Shown here piece after piece: positions 17,028-25,435 of a stretch of DNA of 64,000 nt. The notes under the pieces were generated by a model. That model was not told where the DNA came from, did not search any database, and saw nothing but the letters and a program-made list of their open reading frames with translations. The first letter of the stretch is position 1, and every line of letters starts with the position of its first letter. The stretch is from positions 992,001 through 1,056,000 of the forward strand of contig OZ242037.1 of assembly GCA_965205165.1 (NCBI GenBank). The letters run 5' to 3'. The stretch comes from CBDESM01 sp965205165 (GTDB lineage: Bacteria; Chloroflexota; Dehalococcoidia; Bin125). Position numbers and translations under genes: made by a program.

Positions 17028-17231
17028 TCAGAACTTCGGCGGCTTGGGCAGGATGTAGCCCGCCGAGCCGGCCAGCAGCAGCACCGAGAGCACGATCGAG
17101 ATCGTGATCCCCGCGATCACGCCGCCGTGCAGCCCGCCCCCGGATTCGCCCGCCGCCATGACCGCGCCGCCGGCGAGCACGGCCGCCAGCGCGGCGGCCG
17201 CGAGCCCGGCGGCGCGCAGGAAGGCCCGCAC
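17028..17231 (-). CDS. small membrane protein
   Basis: A 67-residue protein beginning at GTG two bases after the stop of the DinB gene. It has two hydrophobic helices: an N-terminal signal-like segment (FLRAAGLAAAALAAVLAGG) and a C-terminal helix (GGVIAGITISIVLSVLLLAG), with a short lysine/proline tail LPKPPKF. No family is recognised. Tight spacing suggests co-translation with its neighbours. Confidence 0.6.
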   Translation of the reverse strand: MRAFLRAAGLAAAALAAVLAGGAVMAAGESGGGLHGGVIAGITISIVLSVLLLAGSAGYILPKPPKF

Positions 17232-17233
17232 GG

Positions 17234-17665
17234 CTACAGCGCCGGGTTGTTGATCTGCGCGCCGTGGTCCTGCATGTGCCAGATGTTGATCCGCAGCAGC
17301 CGCGCCACGTCCGCCCCGCCCATCGCCTCGCCGGCCTTGGACAGCTCCTCGTCCTGCACGTGCTTGAGCACCGCGTCGGTCGCTCCCGCCACCGCGTCCA
17401 GCGCGGCCACCGCGTCCGCCGCGGAGGCGAACTCGCCGCTCGTCAGCGGGTTCGCCGGCGCCTGATCCGCGTAGCCGCAGGCCGCGCAAACGGCCCCGGC
17501 GAACATGATCTCGGCCGGGATCGCGTGCTCCGCCACCTTGCGCGGCGACCACTCCTCATCGCCCTCCGGCGCCTTCTCCCAGCGGTCCGCCGCTCCGTCC
17601 AGCGCCTGCCGCATCGCGGCCCGGGCGCCGGCCAGCGCGTCTCGCAGTTCGTTCGCGGTCGCCAT
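17234..17665 (-). CDS. DinB-family protein
   Basis: A 143-residue single-domain DinB-like four-helix bundle. WSPRKVAEHAIPAE near residue 39 and the last helix NIWHMQDHGAQI carry the histidines expected at the metal site. It is distant from the double DinB protein at 7-8 kb. A metal-dependent transferase role is known for the superfamily only. The ATG is preceded by GAGGGAGTGCAAGC. Confidence 0.78.
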   Translation of the reverse strand: MATANELRDALAGARAAMRQALDGAADRWEKAPEGDEEWSPRKVAEHAIPAEIMFAGAVCAACGYADQAPANPLTSGEFASAADAVAALDAVAGATDAVLKHVQDEELSKAGEAMGGADVARLLRINIWHMQDHGAQINNPAL

Positions 17666-17786
17666 GCTTGCACTCCCTCTCGGATGTTCCGTCGGTTCGG
17701 CCGCGAGGATACGCCACTCGCGCGCGGGCGGCTATCCCCCGCGCCGCGATGCTGCGACAATGCGCCCGCAGCGGGAGGACGCGGAC

Positions 17787-18824
17787 ATGGCATTCGGCAT
17801 CGGACTGATCGGCGCGGGCGGCAACCAGCGGCTGCGCCACATCCCCGGCTTCCGCGCAATCGACGACGTCGAAATCGTCAACGTCGTCAACCGCTCCCGC
17901 GCCAGCGGCGAGCGCACGGCCGCCGAGTTCGGCATCCCCGCCGTCTCGGAAAGCGTCGAGGAGCTGCTCACCGACCCCGCGGTCGACGCCGTCTGCATCG
18001 GCACCTGGCCCTACAAGCACCTCGAATACTCCCGCGCCGCCCTCGACGCCGGCAAGCACGTGCTCTGCGAAGCCCGCATGGCCTGCAACGCCGACGAGGC
18101 GGAGCAGATGCTCGCCGCGAAGAACGCCCATTCCGATCTCGTCGCGCAGCTCGTCCCCGCCCCCTTCGACTTCCGCCTCGGCAAGACGATCAAGCGGCTC
18201 TGCGCGGAGGGCGCGCTGGGCGACATCCTCGAAGTCCACCTCGCCCTGATGAACGGCGGCGGCCTCGACCCCGACGCGCCGCTGCACTGGCGCCACCGCC
18301 GCGACTACTCCGGCAACAACATCATGCAGCTCGGCATCTTCAACGAAACCATCCAGCGCTGGCTCGGCGACACCATCCGCGTCACCGCCGACGCGCAGAT
18401 CGTCGTCAAGAGCCGCATCGACGAGGAAACCGGCCAGCGGATGCAGATCGAAATCCCCGACAGCCTCGGCATCTTCGCCGAAATGGCCAACGGCGCGAGA
18501 TGCACCTACCGCGTCAGCGCCGTCGCCCAAGGCGCTCCCCAACCGCCCAGCATCGACATCTACGGCTCCAAAGCCGCCCTCAAGTGGCAATTCGGCGACA
18601 CCGCCCAATACGCCAAGCATGGCGAAGAACCATCCTCCCTAGAGCCGGACGAAGGCACCGCCCACGATTGGCAAGTAGAAGCCGACTTCATGCGCAGCAT
18701 CCGCGAAGCCGCCCCCGTAGAACTCACCAGCTTCGAAGACGGCGTCCGCTACATGCGCTTCACCGACGCCGTCTGGCAAAGCTGGACCACGAGAACAACG
18801 CAGGAAATCAAACCGCTGGGTTAG
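17787..18824 (+). CDS. Gfo/Idh/MocA-family oxidoreductase
   Basis: A 345-residue dinucleotide-dependent sugar or cyclitol oxidoreductase. The N-terminal Rossmann fold shows IGLIGAGGNQRLRHIPGF, and the C-terminal alpha/beta domain begins near 125. The catalytic EKP motif of the family is replaced by CEARMAC, so the usual catalytic lysine is missing at that position and activity may be altered. The ATG at 17787 has GGGAGGA ten bases upstream. Its stop overlaps by four bases with that of the convergent AAA gene. Confidence 0.85.
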   Translation: MAFGIGLIGAGGNQRLRHIPGFRAIDDVEIVNVVNRSRASGERTAAEFGIPAVSESVEELLTDPAVDAVCIGTWPYKHLEYSRAALDAGKHVLCEARMACNADEAEQMLAAKNAHSDLVAQLVPAPFDFRLGKTIKRLCAEGALGDILEVHLALMNGGGLDPDAPLHWRHRRDYSGNNIMQLGIFNETIQRWLGDTIRVTADAQIVVKSRIDEETGQRMQIEIPDSLGIFAEMANGARCTYRVSAVAQGAPQPPSIDIYGSKAALKWQFGDTAQYAKHGEEPSSLEPDEGTAHDWQVEADFMRSIREAAPVELTSFEDGVRYMRFTDAVWQSWTTRTTQEIKPLG

Positions 18825-20518
18825 TTCTCCAGCTCTGGCTCTTGTCCTGCGTTGATCTTGAATTTCTCAGCGATCACGTCCAGCTTCTGTGTCACCTCTG
18901 GATGAATCTCATCTGCTGTCATTGTGGCAGCCAGCAAATACATCTGGCTCTTTGGTGTTGGCGTCTCGGCGTCTTGCAACAGTGGGATGAGGAACTCATC
19001 GCTTGCTTTGATGCGCGTAAGTGCCGCATGATCCCCGAACAGATCTGTACCTTGTGGCACCTGTCGATCGAATGCCATATCAACTTGCGGGGCACGCAAC
19101 GTGAAATTAATGAAGCGCTTGATGGCTTCAGGTTGTAGTAGATAATTTTCAATCTCGTACCGGCTCCAACGGAGGATCGACATCCCCTGCGGACCAACTT
19201 CCGCCATGTCCTCCTCGCGATTGTCGCCATCCAGAAGGCAGACCGCCGGAATTTGCGGGAGAACCGCTTGCAATGCGAAAAGATGCTCGCGAGCGTCACG
19301 CAATCGTCGTCCGCCAAGCCACCTGATGAACGGTCGATCGAAGAACGCTTGAGCAGGATGCTCTAGTGTTCTTGCCCATTCACGCAAGATACTTTCATCT
19401 GATGATCCCTCAACGTAGAGAATCGCCCCGACATCCTGCGCGAGCATCAGCTCGGTTGTAGTGATGCGTTTCATTGCTTCACGCAGTTGATCTCGCTCAG
19501 ACTCGCTGGAGAGGCGGCGTGGTGAAGCGCCGAAAAATCCTAGAACGCGAGTCGGCTCGCTTGCGTCCAGTATGACTTCCGAGTGAGTAGCGACAATGAC
19601 TTGGCTCGCATGTTGTTTAGCAACCTTGTTTACGAGATCGTGAACTTGGCGTTGAAGAATCACGTGTTGATGTGAGTCAGGTTCATCCAAGAGTACAATC
19701 GTCGCCGATCGTGCATAGAAGAACGCGAATAGAAGCAGCACTTGGAGCGTTCCACTACCTAGATTGGAAAGATCGAGTGGTCTCGTATGGCCACGTTCAT
19801 CATATTCACAAATGATGTACGGCTGTGCTTCCGAGTATTCAGGTTTGTGCAGGGTAATTCCGAATAGATCCGAGACATGTTGTTGGAGTTGTCGCCAAAC
19901 ATTATCATCTGTCTCCATGCTGATCTCAAGTAGCAAATTACGAAGAATATCACCTGGCCTGCCTTGTCCGATTAGGTGATCTTGAAAGCCGCGTTCACGC
20001 CGTGGTTCATACTGTTCAATCCCGGAAAGGGCCGGCACATGCACGATTGATGCGTCGCGTGCACCTTTTGGGGGAAACTCGCGCAATTCCTCGGCAGCCA
20101 TATCTTTAGCACCGAGTGGCCGAACATAGGCAAACTCGGGATTTGAATATTGAATCTCCAAACCGCATGACCATTTGTGACCATCCTCTTTCCCATCCAC
20201 GATGAGTTCAATCATTCGCGGTGCTCCAGCCGCCCCCTTTGGTCCAGTGACCTTTCGGTCTTCCCAGAGCAGATTCATCTCTCGCAGCGGCACTGACGTG
20301 AAAGCAGTGCGCGATACCGCCACGCCCGAGCGTTTCGTAGTATCACTGTCGCTCCGCTGCATCACCCATTGCTCAAGGCAGTATCGCCATGTCGTCAACG
20401 CTTGCAAGAGCGTGGTCTTGCCCGCGTTGTTCGGACCGACAAGCACAACGGAATCGGGCAGTTCAAAGACCTGCTCACGGAACCGCTTGAAGTTCCTGAC
20501 CGTCACTCGCGTGAGCAT
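18821..20518 (-). CDS. OLD-family-like AAA ATPase with TOPRIM-like nuclease domain
   Basis: A 565-residue SMC/RecF-type ATPase joined to a TOPRIM-like domain, as in OLD nucleases of phages and defence islands. Walker A is GPNNAGKT at residues 28-35. The signature region is LSNLGSGTLQVLLLFAF, Walker B is IVLLDEPDSHQH, and a conserved histidine lies in IVATHSEVI. The second half has LYVEGSSDESIL (metal-site Glu) and VCLLDGDN (DxD), then RYEIENYLL. The gene is visibly lower in G+C than its neighbours and uses A/T-ending codons freely, so horizontal acquisition is likely. AGAGG precedes ATG 20518. It acts alone here, with no UvrD-like partner as in Gabija. Confidence 0.82.
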   Translation of the reverse strand: MLTRVTVRNFKRFREQVFELPDSVVLVGPNNAGKTTLLQALTTWRYCLEQWVMQRSDSDTTKRSGVAVSRTAFTSVPLREMNLLWEDRKVTGPKGAAGAPRMIELIVDGKEDGHKWSCGLEIQYSNPEFAYVRPLGAKDMAAEELREFPPKGARDASIVHVPALSGIEQYEPRRERGFQDHLIGQGRPGDILRNLLLEISMETDDNVWRQLQQHVSDLFGITLHKPEYSEAQPYIICEYDERGHTRPLDLSNLGSGTLQVLLLFAFFYARSATIVLLDEPDSHQHVILQRQVHDLVNKVAKQHASQVIVATHSEVILDASEPTRVLGFFGASPRRLSSESERDQLREAMKRITTTELMLAQDVGAILYVEGSSDESILREWARTLEHPAQAFFDRPFIRWLGGRRLRDAREHLFALQAVLPQIPAVCLLDGDNREEDMAEVGPQGMSILRWSRYEIENYLLQPEAIKRFINFTLRAPQVDMAFDRQVPQGTDLFGDHAALTRIKASDEFLIPLLQDAETPTPKSQMYLLAATMTADEIHPEVTQKLDVIAEKFKINAGQEPELEN

Positions 20519-20547
20519 GTGCAGCCTCTGTTCTTCCTGACTACGGC

Positions 20548-21504
20548 CTAGTCGAGGCCCGCTAGCCAGTCCACGAGGATGCGGTTGAGCTCTTCGGGGG
20601 CCTCCTGCTGCGTCCAGTGGGCGCAGTTCTCGATGTGACCTCGGGTCAGGTTGGGGATGTGCTCCTCCATGCCGTGCGACATCTCGGGGGTGAGGACGGG
20701 GTCCTTGCCGGCGGTGACCATCAGGGCGGGCTGCGTGATCTGGTGGCCCTCGACGGCGGCGCTCCATTCCCAGTTGCGGACGTGGTTGCGGTACCAGTTG
20801 AGGCCACCGCGGAAGCCGGTGCGCTCGTAGGCGTCCACGAATGTCTGGAGGTCCGCCTCCGTGAGCATCACGCTGCGCTCGGCGTCTTCGGGCATCCCGA
20901 CCAGCAGGCCGCCGCGCTCGCGGACGCCGGCCGTGCCGGCGAGCGCGTCGAGCCGATCTTCCGGCTTCGAGCTGCGCAGCAGCAGCGTGAAGGTACGGCG
21001 GACATCCGCGCCGAGCTCGGCCTCCGCGACGCCCGGCTCCTGGAAGTAGAGCTGGTAGTCGAAGCGGCCCGGGTTCGCCCGCATCGCGTCGAGCGGGTTG
21101 ATCGGCGGGCGCGGCCCGTAGGGCGTGTTGACCCCGGCCACGCCGCGTACCCGCTCCGCGTGGTGCAGCGCCATGTTCCAGACCACCGCGCCGCCCCAAT
21201 CGTGGCCGACGAAGACGGCCCGCTCTTCCCCGAGCGCGTCGAGCAGCGCCGCCATGTCCGCGCAGATGCGTTCCTGCGCGTACGCCTCGATCTCCTCCGG
21301 CGCGTCCGTCCCGCCGTAGCCGCGCATGTCCGGCGCGATGGCGCGGAAGCCCGCCTCCGCGACCGCGGGCAGCTGGTGGCGCCACGAGTACCAGAGCTCC
21401 GGGAACCCGTGGCAGAAGACCACGGCCGGCCCCTCGCCCGCCTCCGCGACATGCATGCCGATGCCGGTCGACAGCTCGACCTGCCGGTGCTGGATTTCGC
21501 TCAT
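20548..21504 (-). CDS. alpha/beta-hydrolase, epoxide hydrolase-like
   Basis: A 318-residue alpha/beta-hydrolase of the soluble epoxide hydrolase/haloalkane dehalogenase group. Oxyanion region HGFPELWYSWRHQL, nucleophile elbow GHDWGG (Asp nucleophile), the acid in TAGKDPVL and the base in GHIENCAHWTQQE are all present. RGYGGTDAP is also typical. A helical cap lies between. The ATG at 21504 is chosen because it begins the conserved domain. Epoxide hydrolysis is the best guess, as the Asp nucleophile excludes ordinary serine esterases. Confidence 0.88.
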   Translation of the reverse strand: MSEIQHRQVELSTGIGMHVAEAGEGPAVVFCHGFPELWYSWRHQLPAVAEAGFRAIAPDMRGYGGTDAPEEIEAYAQERICADMAALLDALGEERAVFVGHDWGGAVVWNMALHHAERVRGVAGVNTPYGPRPPINPLDAMRANPGRFDYQLYFQEPGVAEAELGADVRRTFTLLLRSSKPEDRLDALAGTAGVRERGGLLVGMPEDAERSVMLTEADLQTFVDAYERTGFRGGLNWYRNHVRNWEWSAAVEGHQITQPALMVTAGKDPVLTPEMSHGMEEHIPNLTRGHIENCAHWTQQEAPEELNRILVDWLAGLD

Positions 21505-21582
21505 CGCCTGGCTCCCGTCCCTCGCGCCCATTGTCGCATTGTCGCGCAACGCGGCTAGGATTTCACGCGGGAAGGAACTCCC

Positions 21583-22524
21583 GTGCGCGACCTCCGCATC
21601 GTATCCCTGCTGCCCAGCGCGACGGAGATCGTCTGCGCGCTCGGACTGCGCGACGCGCTCGCCGCCCGCTCGCACGAGTGCGATTTCCCCGTCGGCGTCG
21701 CGGATCTCCCATTCTGCACGCGCCCGCGCTTCGCGATCGGCGACGGCTCCTCGCGCGGAATCGATGACGCGGTCCGCACGCTCGCCGCCGAGGCGCGGGC
21801 GGCCGACGCGCTCGGCGTCTACGAGATCGACCTCGACCAACTGCGCGATCTCGAGCCGACGCACATCATCACGCAGACGCAATGCGAGGTCTGCGCCGTC
21901 AGCCTGCGCGAGGTCGAGGCAGCCGTCGCCGCGCTGGTCAGCTTCGACACCCGAATCGTCTCCCTCGCGCCCAACACGCTGGCCGACATCTGGGACGACA
22001 TCCGGCGCACCGGCGCAGCCCTCGGCGTTGCCGGCGCTGCCGCCGACCTCGTTGCCTCGCTCCGCTCCCGGATCGCAGCGATCGCCGAACGCGCCGCGGA
22101 TCTGCCCGCCCCATCGGTCGCGGTGATCGAATGGGCGGATCCGTTCATGACGGCAGGACACTGGACGATGGAGCAGATCGCCCTCGCCGGCGGGCGGCCC
22201 GTAATCGGCGAGCCAAAAGGCCCCTCGCTGCGCTTCGAGTGGGACGACCTGATCGCCGCGGACCCGGACGCGATCATCATCAGCCCCTGCGGGTTCGCCC
22301 TGGAGCGGGCCTGGCGGGACGCCGAGCTGCTCGCCGCCGATCCGCGCTGGGCCTCGCTGCGCGCCGTGCAGAGCGGCCGGGTCGCCGTGATCGACGGCAT
22401 CCAGTTCATCAACCGACCCGGCCCCCGCGTGGCCGAATCGCAGGAGATCATCGCCGAAATCCTGCACCCCGACGCGTTCGACTTCGGCCACCGCGGCCGC
22501 GATTGGAGGCCGTTCGATGCCTGA
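21583..22524 (+). CDS. BtuF-like cobalamin-binding/ABC substrate-binding protein without signal peptide
   Basis: A 313-residue protein with the Fe/B12 periplasmic-binding fold. It opens directly with IVSLLPSATEIVCALGL and contains LEPTHIITQTQCEVCAVS, VSLAPNTLADIWDDIRRTG and PDAIIISPCGF. It starts at GTG (GGGAAGGAACTCCC before it) and has no signal peptide or lipobox, so it is cytoplasmic, unlike a true transporter-binding protein. Such cytoplasmic members are common but their role is unclear. It overlaps the M3 peptidase start by eight bases. Confidence 0.82.
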   Translation: MRDLRIVSLLPSATEIVCALGLRDALAARSHECDFPVGVADLPFCTRPRFAIGDGSSRGIDDAVRTLAAEARAADALGVYEIDLDQLRDLEPTHIITQTQCEVCAVSLREVEAAVAALVSFDTRIVSLAPNTLADIWDDIRRTGAALGVAGAAADLVASLRSRIAAIAERAADLPAPSVAVIEWADPFMTAGHWTMEQIALAGGRPVIGEPKGPSLRFEWDDLIAADPDAIIISPCGFALERAWRDAELLAADPRWASLRAVQSGRVAVIDGIQFINRPGPRVAESQEIIAEILHPDAFDFGHRGRDWRPFDA

Positions 22525-24472
22525 CGACCGGTTCAGCTGGGCGGATATCGAAGCCGATGACGTCCGCAACGGCATCACCGCGGCGATCGCCGAGTCCGAG
22601 CGGATCGTCGCCGCGCTGGCCGGTCTGCCCGACGCCGAGCGCAGCTTCGACAACACGGTGCTCGCGCTCGACTCGGTCACCGACGTGCTCACGCGGGCAA
22701 GCGGGCGCTACGGCTTCCTCTCGCAGGTCGCCGACGACGAGCAGCTGCGCGCCGTCGCGCATGAGGAGGAGGAGCGGCTCGACGTCTTCGCCACCGAACT
22801 CGGCTTCCGCGAGGAAATCGACCGTTCCCTGAAGGCCTATGCCGCGCGCGCCGAGACCGAGGCGCTCTCCGCCGAGGCCGCCCGCCTGCTCGAATTCGAG
22901 CTGCGCGACTACCGCCGCAACGGCTTCGACCAGCCCGCCGAGGAGCGCGCCGCCATCCGCGAACTGCGCGAGCGCCTCGTCTCGCTCGGCATCCGCTTCC
23001 GCCGCAACATCGACGAGTACGAGGACGCGATCCACGTCGCCCGCGAGCAGCTCGCCGGACTGCCCGACGCTTATGTCCAGCGCCTCAAGCGCGACGATCA
23101 AGGCCGCTACCGCGTCTCGCTCGATTACCCCGAACTGCACCCCTTCCTCGACGCCGCCGAGGACGCCGCGCTGCGCCGCCAGCTGTTCCTCAAGAACCAC
23201 AACAAGGCGGCCGACTCGAACATCGAGCTGCTGGAGGAAGCGATCTCCGTCCGCCACGAGATCGCCGCCCGTCTAGGCCACGAATCGTGGGCCTCCTACG
23301 TGCTCGAAACGCGGATGGCGAAGACGCCGGACGCGGTGCTGGACTTCCTCACCGACCTGGAGGAACGCTTGCAGCCAAAGTTGCGAAGCGACTTGGCTCT
23401 GCTGTCCGAAATGTCGCGCGAACTCGGCGGCGACGGCCGAGTCGACATCGCCGACTACCGCTACCTGACCAACGCGGTGCTGCGCGAACGCCATCAAGTC
23501 GACCCGTTCGCCGTCGCCGAGTACTTCCCGCTCGATGCGGTGCTGGACGGGATGTTCGAGATCTACCAGCGCATGGCCGGCGTCCGCTTCGAGCCGGTCG
23601 ACGACCCCGGCGTCTGGCACGGCGAGGTGCGCGCCTTCGATATCACCGACCGCGACGGCGGCAGCCCGCTGGCCCGCTTCTACATGGACCTGCACCCGCG
23701 CCCGGGCAAGTTCGGCCACGCGGCGGCCTTCACGCTGCGCGGCGGGCGGCGAATCGAGGACGATGAGTATCAAGCGCCGATCTCGGCGATCGTCGCCAAC
23801 TTCACCAAGCCGACGGCGGAATCGCCCTCCCTGCTGCGGCACGGCGAGGTCGTCACGCTGTTCCACGAGTTCGGCCACATCCTGCACCAGACGCTCACCC
23901 GCGCCCCCTACTCGCGCTTCTCCGGCACGCGGGTCGAACGCGATTTCGTCGAGGCCCCATCGCAGATGCTGGAGCACTGGTGCTGGCAGCCGGAGATGCT
24001 GCGCCAGTTCAGCCGCCACCATGAAACCGGCCAGCCGCTGCCGGACGACCTGATCGAGCGGATGATCGCCGCCAAGCACGTCGGCAGCGCCATCGCTACC
24101 TGCCGCCAGATCTACTTCGCCCGCCTCGACCTCGCCTACCACGCCCCCGGCGCGCAAAAAGACACCGACGCCATCGCCCGCAAGCTCCACCCGATCACCG
24201 GCTTCGAGTTCCCCGAAGACACCCACTTCCAAGCCGGCTTCGGCCACCTCTTCGGCTACGACGCCGGCTACTACGGCTACCTCTGGAGCAGAGTCTTCGG
24301 CGACGACATGTTCACCAGATTCGAGAACGGCGAGATGGAATCAGTCGGCGCAGAATACCGCGAACAAATCCTAGAACCCGGCGGCACCCAAGACGCCGAT
24401 CATTTGGTTCGCAATTTCCTAGGCCGCGAACCCACTCCGGATGCCTTCCTGCGCGACCTCGGCTTGGAGTAG
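22517..24472 (+). CDS. M3-family zinc oligopeptidase (thimet oligopeptidase-like)
   Basis: A 651-residue, largely helical metallopeptidase. The zinc motif HEFGH is at 450-454, with the third ligand region VEAPSQMLEHW about 25 residues later. YMDLHPRPGKFGHAAAF and GFGHLFGYDAGYYGYLWS near the C-terminus are M3A landmarks. The length matches the thimet oligopeptidase/Dcp branch. There is no signal peptide. It would trim short peptides in the cytoplasm. It is translationally coupled to the BtuF-like gene. Confidence 0.92.
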   Translation: MPDDRFSWADIEADDVRNGITAAIAESERIVAALAGLPDAERSFDNTVLALDSVTDVLTRASGRYGFLSQVADDEQLRAVAHEEEERLDVFATELGFREEIDRSLKAYAARAETEALSAEAARLLEFELRDYRRNGFDQPAEERAAIRELRERLVSLGIRFRRNIDEYEDAIHVAREQLAGLPDAYVQRLKRDDQGRYRVSLDYPELHPFLDAAEDAALRRQLFLKNHNKAADSNIELLEEAISVRHEIAARLGHESWASYVLETRMAKTPDAVLDFLTDLEERLQPKLRSDLALLSEMSRELGGDGRVDIADYRYLTNAVLRERHQVDPFAVAEYFPLDAVLDGMFEIYQRMAGVRFEPVDDPGVWHGEVRAFDITDRDGGSPLARFYMDLHPRPGKFGHAAAFTLRGGRRIEDDEYQAPISAIVANFTKPTAESPSLLRHGEVVTLFHEFGHILHQTLTRAPYSRFSGTRVERDFVEAPSQMLEHWCWQPEMLRQFSRHHETGQPLPDDLIERMIAAKHVGSAIATCRQIYFARLDLAYHAPGAQKDTDAIARKLHPITGFEFPEDTHFQAGFGHLFGYDAGYYGYLWSRVFGDDMFTRFENGEMESVGAEYREQILEPGGTQDADHLVRNFLGREPTPDAFLRDLGLE

Positions 24473-24493
24473 TGGTACAGCTGCAAGGCGAGT

Positions 24494-24832
24494 TCAATCC
24501 TCGTCAATGTCTATGAGCAGTCTCCCAGCCTCTGCGGCGTCAACGATCGTGTCGGGCAGCACGCCTCGGAGCCTGGCAATCGTCCCCATCGTTTCCGTTC
24601 GCTGTTCGTCACGGCGGATTTGCAGTACTGCCCGGTCGGCGGCTTCGTCTACGATGAATCGAAACGCTTTGCCCCGGGCCATGTCGACCAGTTTGTGGGC
24701 GATGAGCACGAATTCTATTACGGCAATGCCGATGAATGGAATTGCGATCTTCCAATCGTCGGTGAGCGGAATGGCGGCCACAATCGCGCCAGTGTATGCA
24801 ACGACCCGAGCGGCGTTGAGACTATTGTCCAT
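24494..24832 (-). CDS. small membrane protein, hypothetical
   Basis: A 112-residue protein with one or two hydrophobic segments (VVAYTGAIVAAIPL and IAIPFIGIAVIEFVLIAH) followed by a charged cytoplasmic-looking tail. It is not recognised. It overlaps the end of the upstream gene by 11 bases, so the two form an operon. G/C bias at third positions is milder than nearby. Confidence 0.6.
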   Translation of the reverse strand: MDNSLNAARVVAYTGAIVAAIPLTDDWKIAIPFIGIAVIEFVLIAHKLVDMARGKAFRFIVDEAADRAVLQIRRDEQRTETMGTIARLRGVLPDTIVDAAEAGRLLIDIDED

Positions 24833-25088
24833 TGTTCGTCTCGTCGGTTGCGGATTCCGGCTCGATCAGCGTCGCGATCGTGAGTCCGGCCAGCCTGACC
24901 GCGTTGGCGTCAAGCGCTCGCTGCAGCGCCTGCACGGCGAGGTCGCCGGGGATGTCGATCTTCCGGTTCTGCTCCAAAATCGCCGGGTTCTCCTTGGCGA
25001 TCTCCAAAGCCCGCTGCAGCAGCTCGGTCTCCTCCACCAAACGGCCGACGGCATCCGACCACTCCGGCTTGAGCGCTTGCTCCGCCAT
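24822..25088 (-). CDS. small hypothetical protein, partner of the membrane protein
   Basis: An 88-residue soluble, helical, acidic protein beginning MAEQALKPEW. The ATG at 25088 is preferred because AGAGAGG lies just upstream. An alternative ATG at 25118 adds ten residues without a better site. No family is recognised. It is the first gene of a two-gene minus-strand operon. Confidence 0.6.
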   Translation of the reverse strand: MAEQALKPEWSDAVGRLVEETELLQRALEIAKENPAILEQNRKIDIPGDLAVQALQRALDANAVRLAGLTIATLIEPESATDETNNGQ

Positions 25089-25435
25089 GACGGCCTCTCT
25101 TTCTCGAACGACCATCATCGCCCTGCCTTCGGGGCGGCGACGGATCGGCGGCTCCGCCTGCGGTTTCCCATGCTAGCAGCGATTCGACGCCCCCTGCCCA
25201 ACCCTGCCGGCGGTGGTTGGGCGCGACGACCGTCCCGACGCGGGCGGATTGGTCCCGCTCCGGCTGCCGTCTCCAAGGCGGAACCGCTGCCGCGGAGCGG
25301 GTGCGGTGCCCGGCAATCGAGCGACTCGCCCCCGCCTGCCGATCTCGCGGCATCTGCGGGTATTATGCGGGCGCGGGCGGGGGCGATGGCCTTCGCCGGC
25401 TGTGCCGAGCGGCACGCCTGAATTGGAGGACGCCG
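25089..25435. other. intergenic region upstream of the dehydrogenase gene
   Basis: A 347-base divergent gap without a convincing gene. It includes a TATTAT box at 25361-25366 that could be a -10 element for the plus-strand dehydrogenase, without a clear -35. I see no riboswitch or repeat. Confidence 0.4.

Noticed and set aside
18821..21504. Gabija- or other multi-gene defence system around the OLD-like gene
   Set aside because: The neighbours are an ordinary Gfo/Idh/MocA protein and an epoxide hydrolase. No helicase, methylase or reverse transcriptase partner is present, so only a stand-alone OLD-like gene can be claimed.
25217..25435. N-terminal extension of the isocitrate-type dehydrogenase
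   Set aside because: The in-frame upstream sequence is Arg/Pro/Cys-rich and unconserved, and the ATG at 25436 has a proper GGAGGA site directly before the conserved domain.
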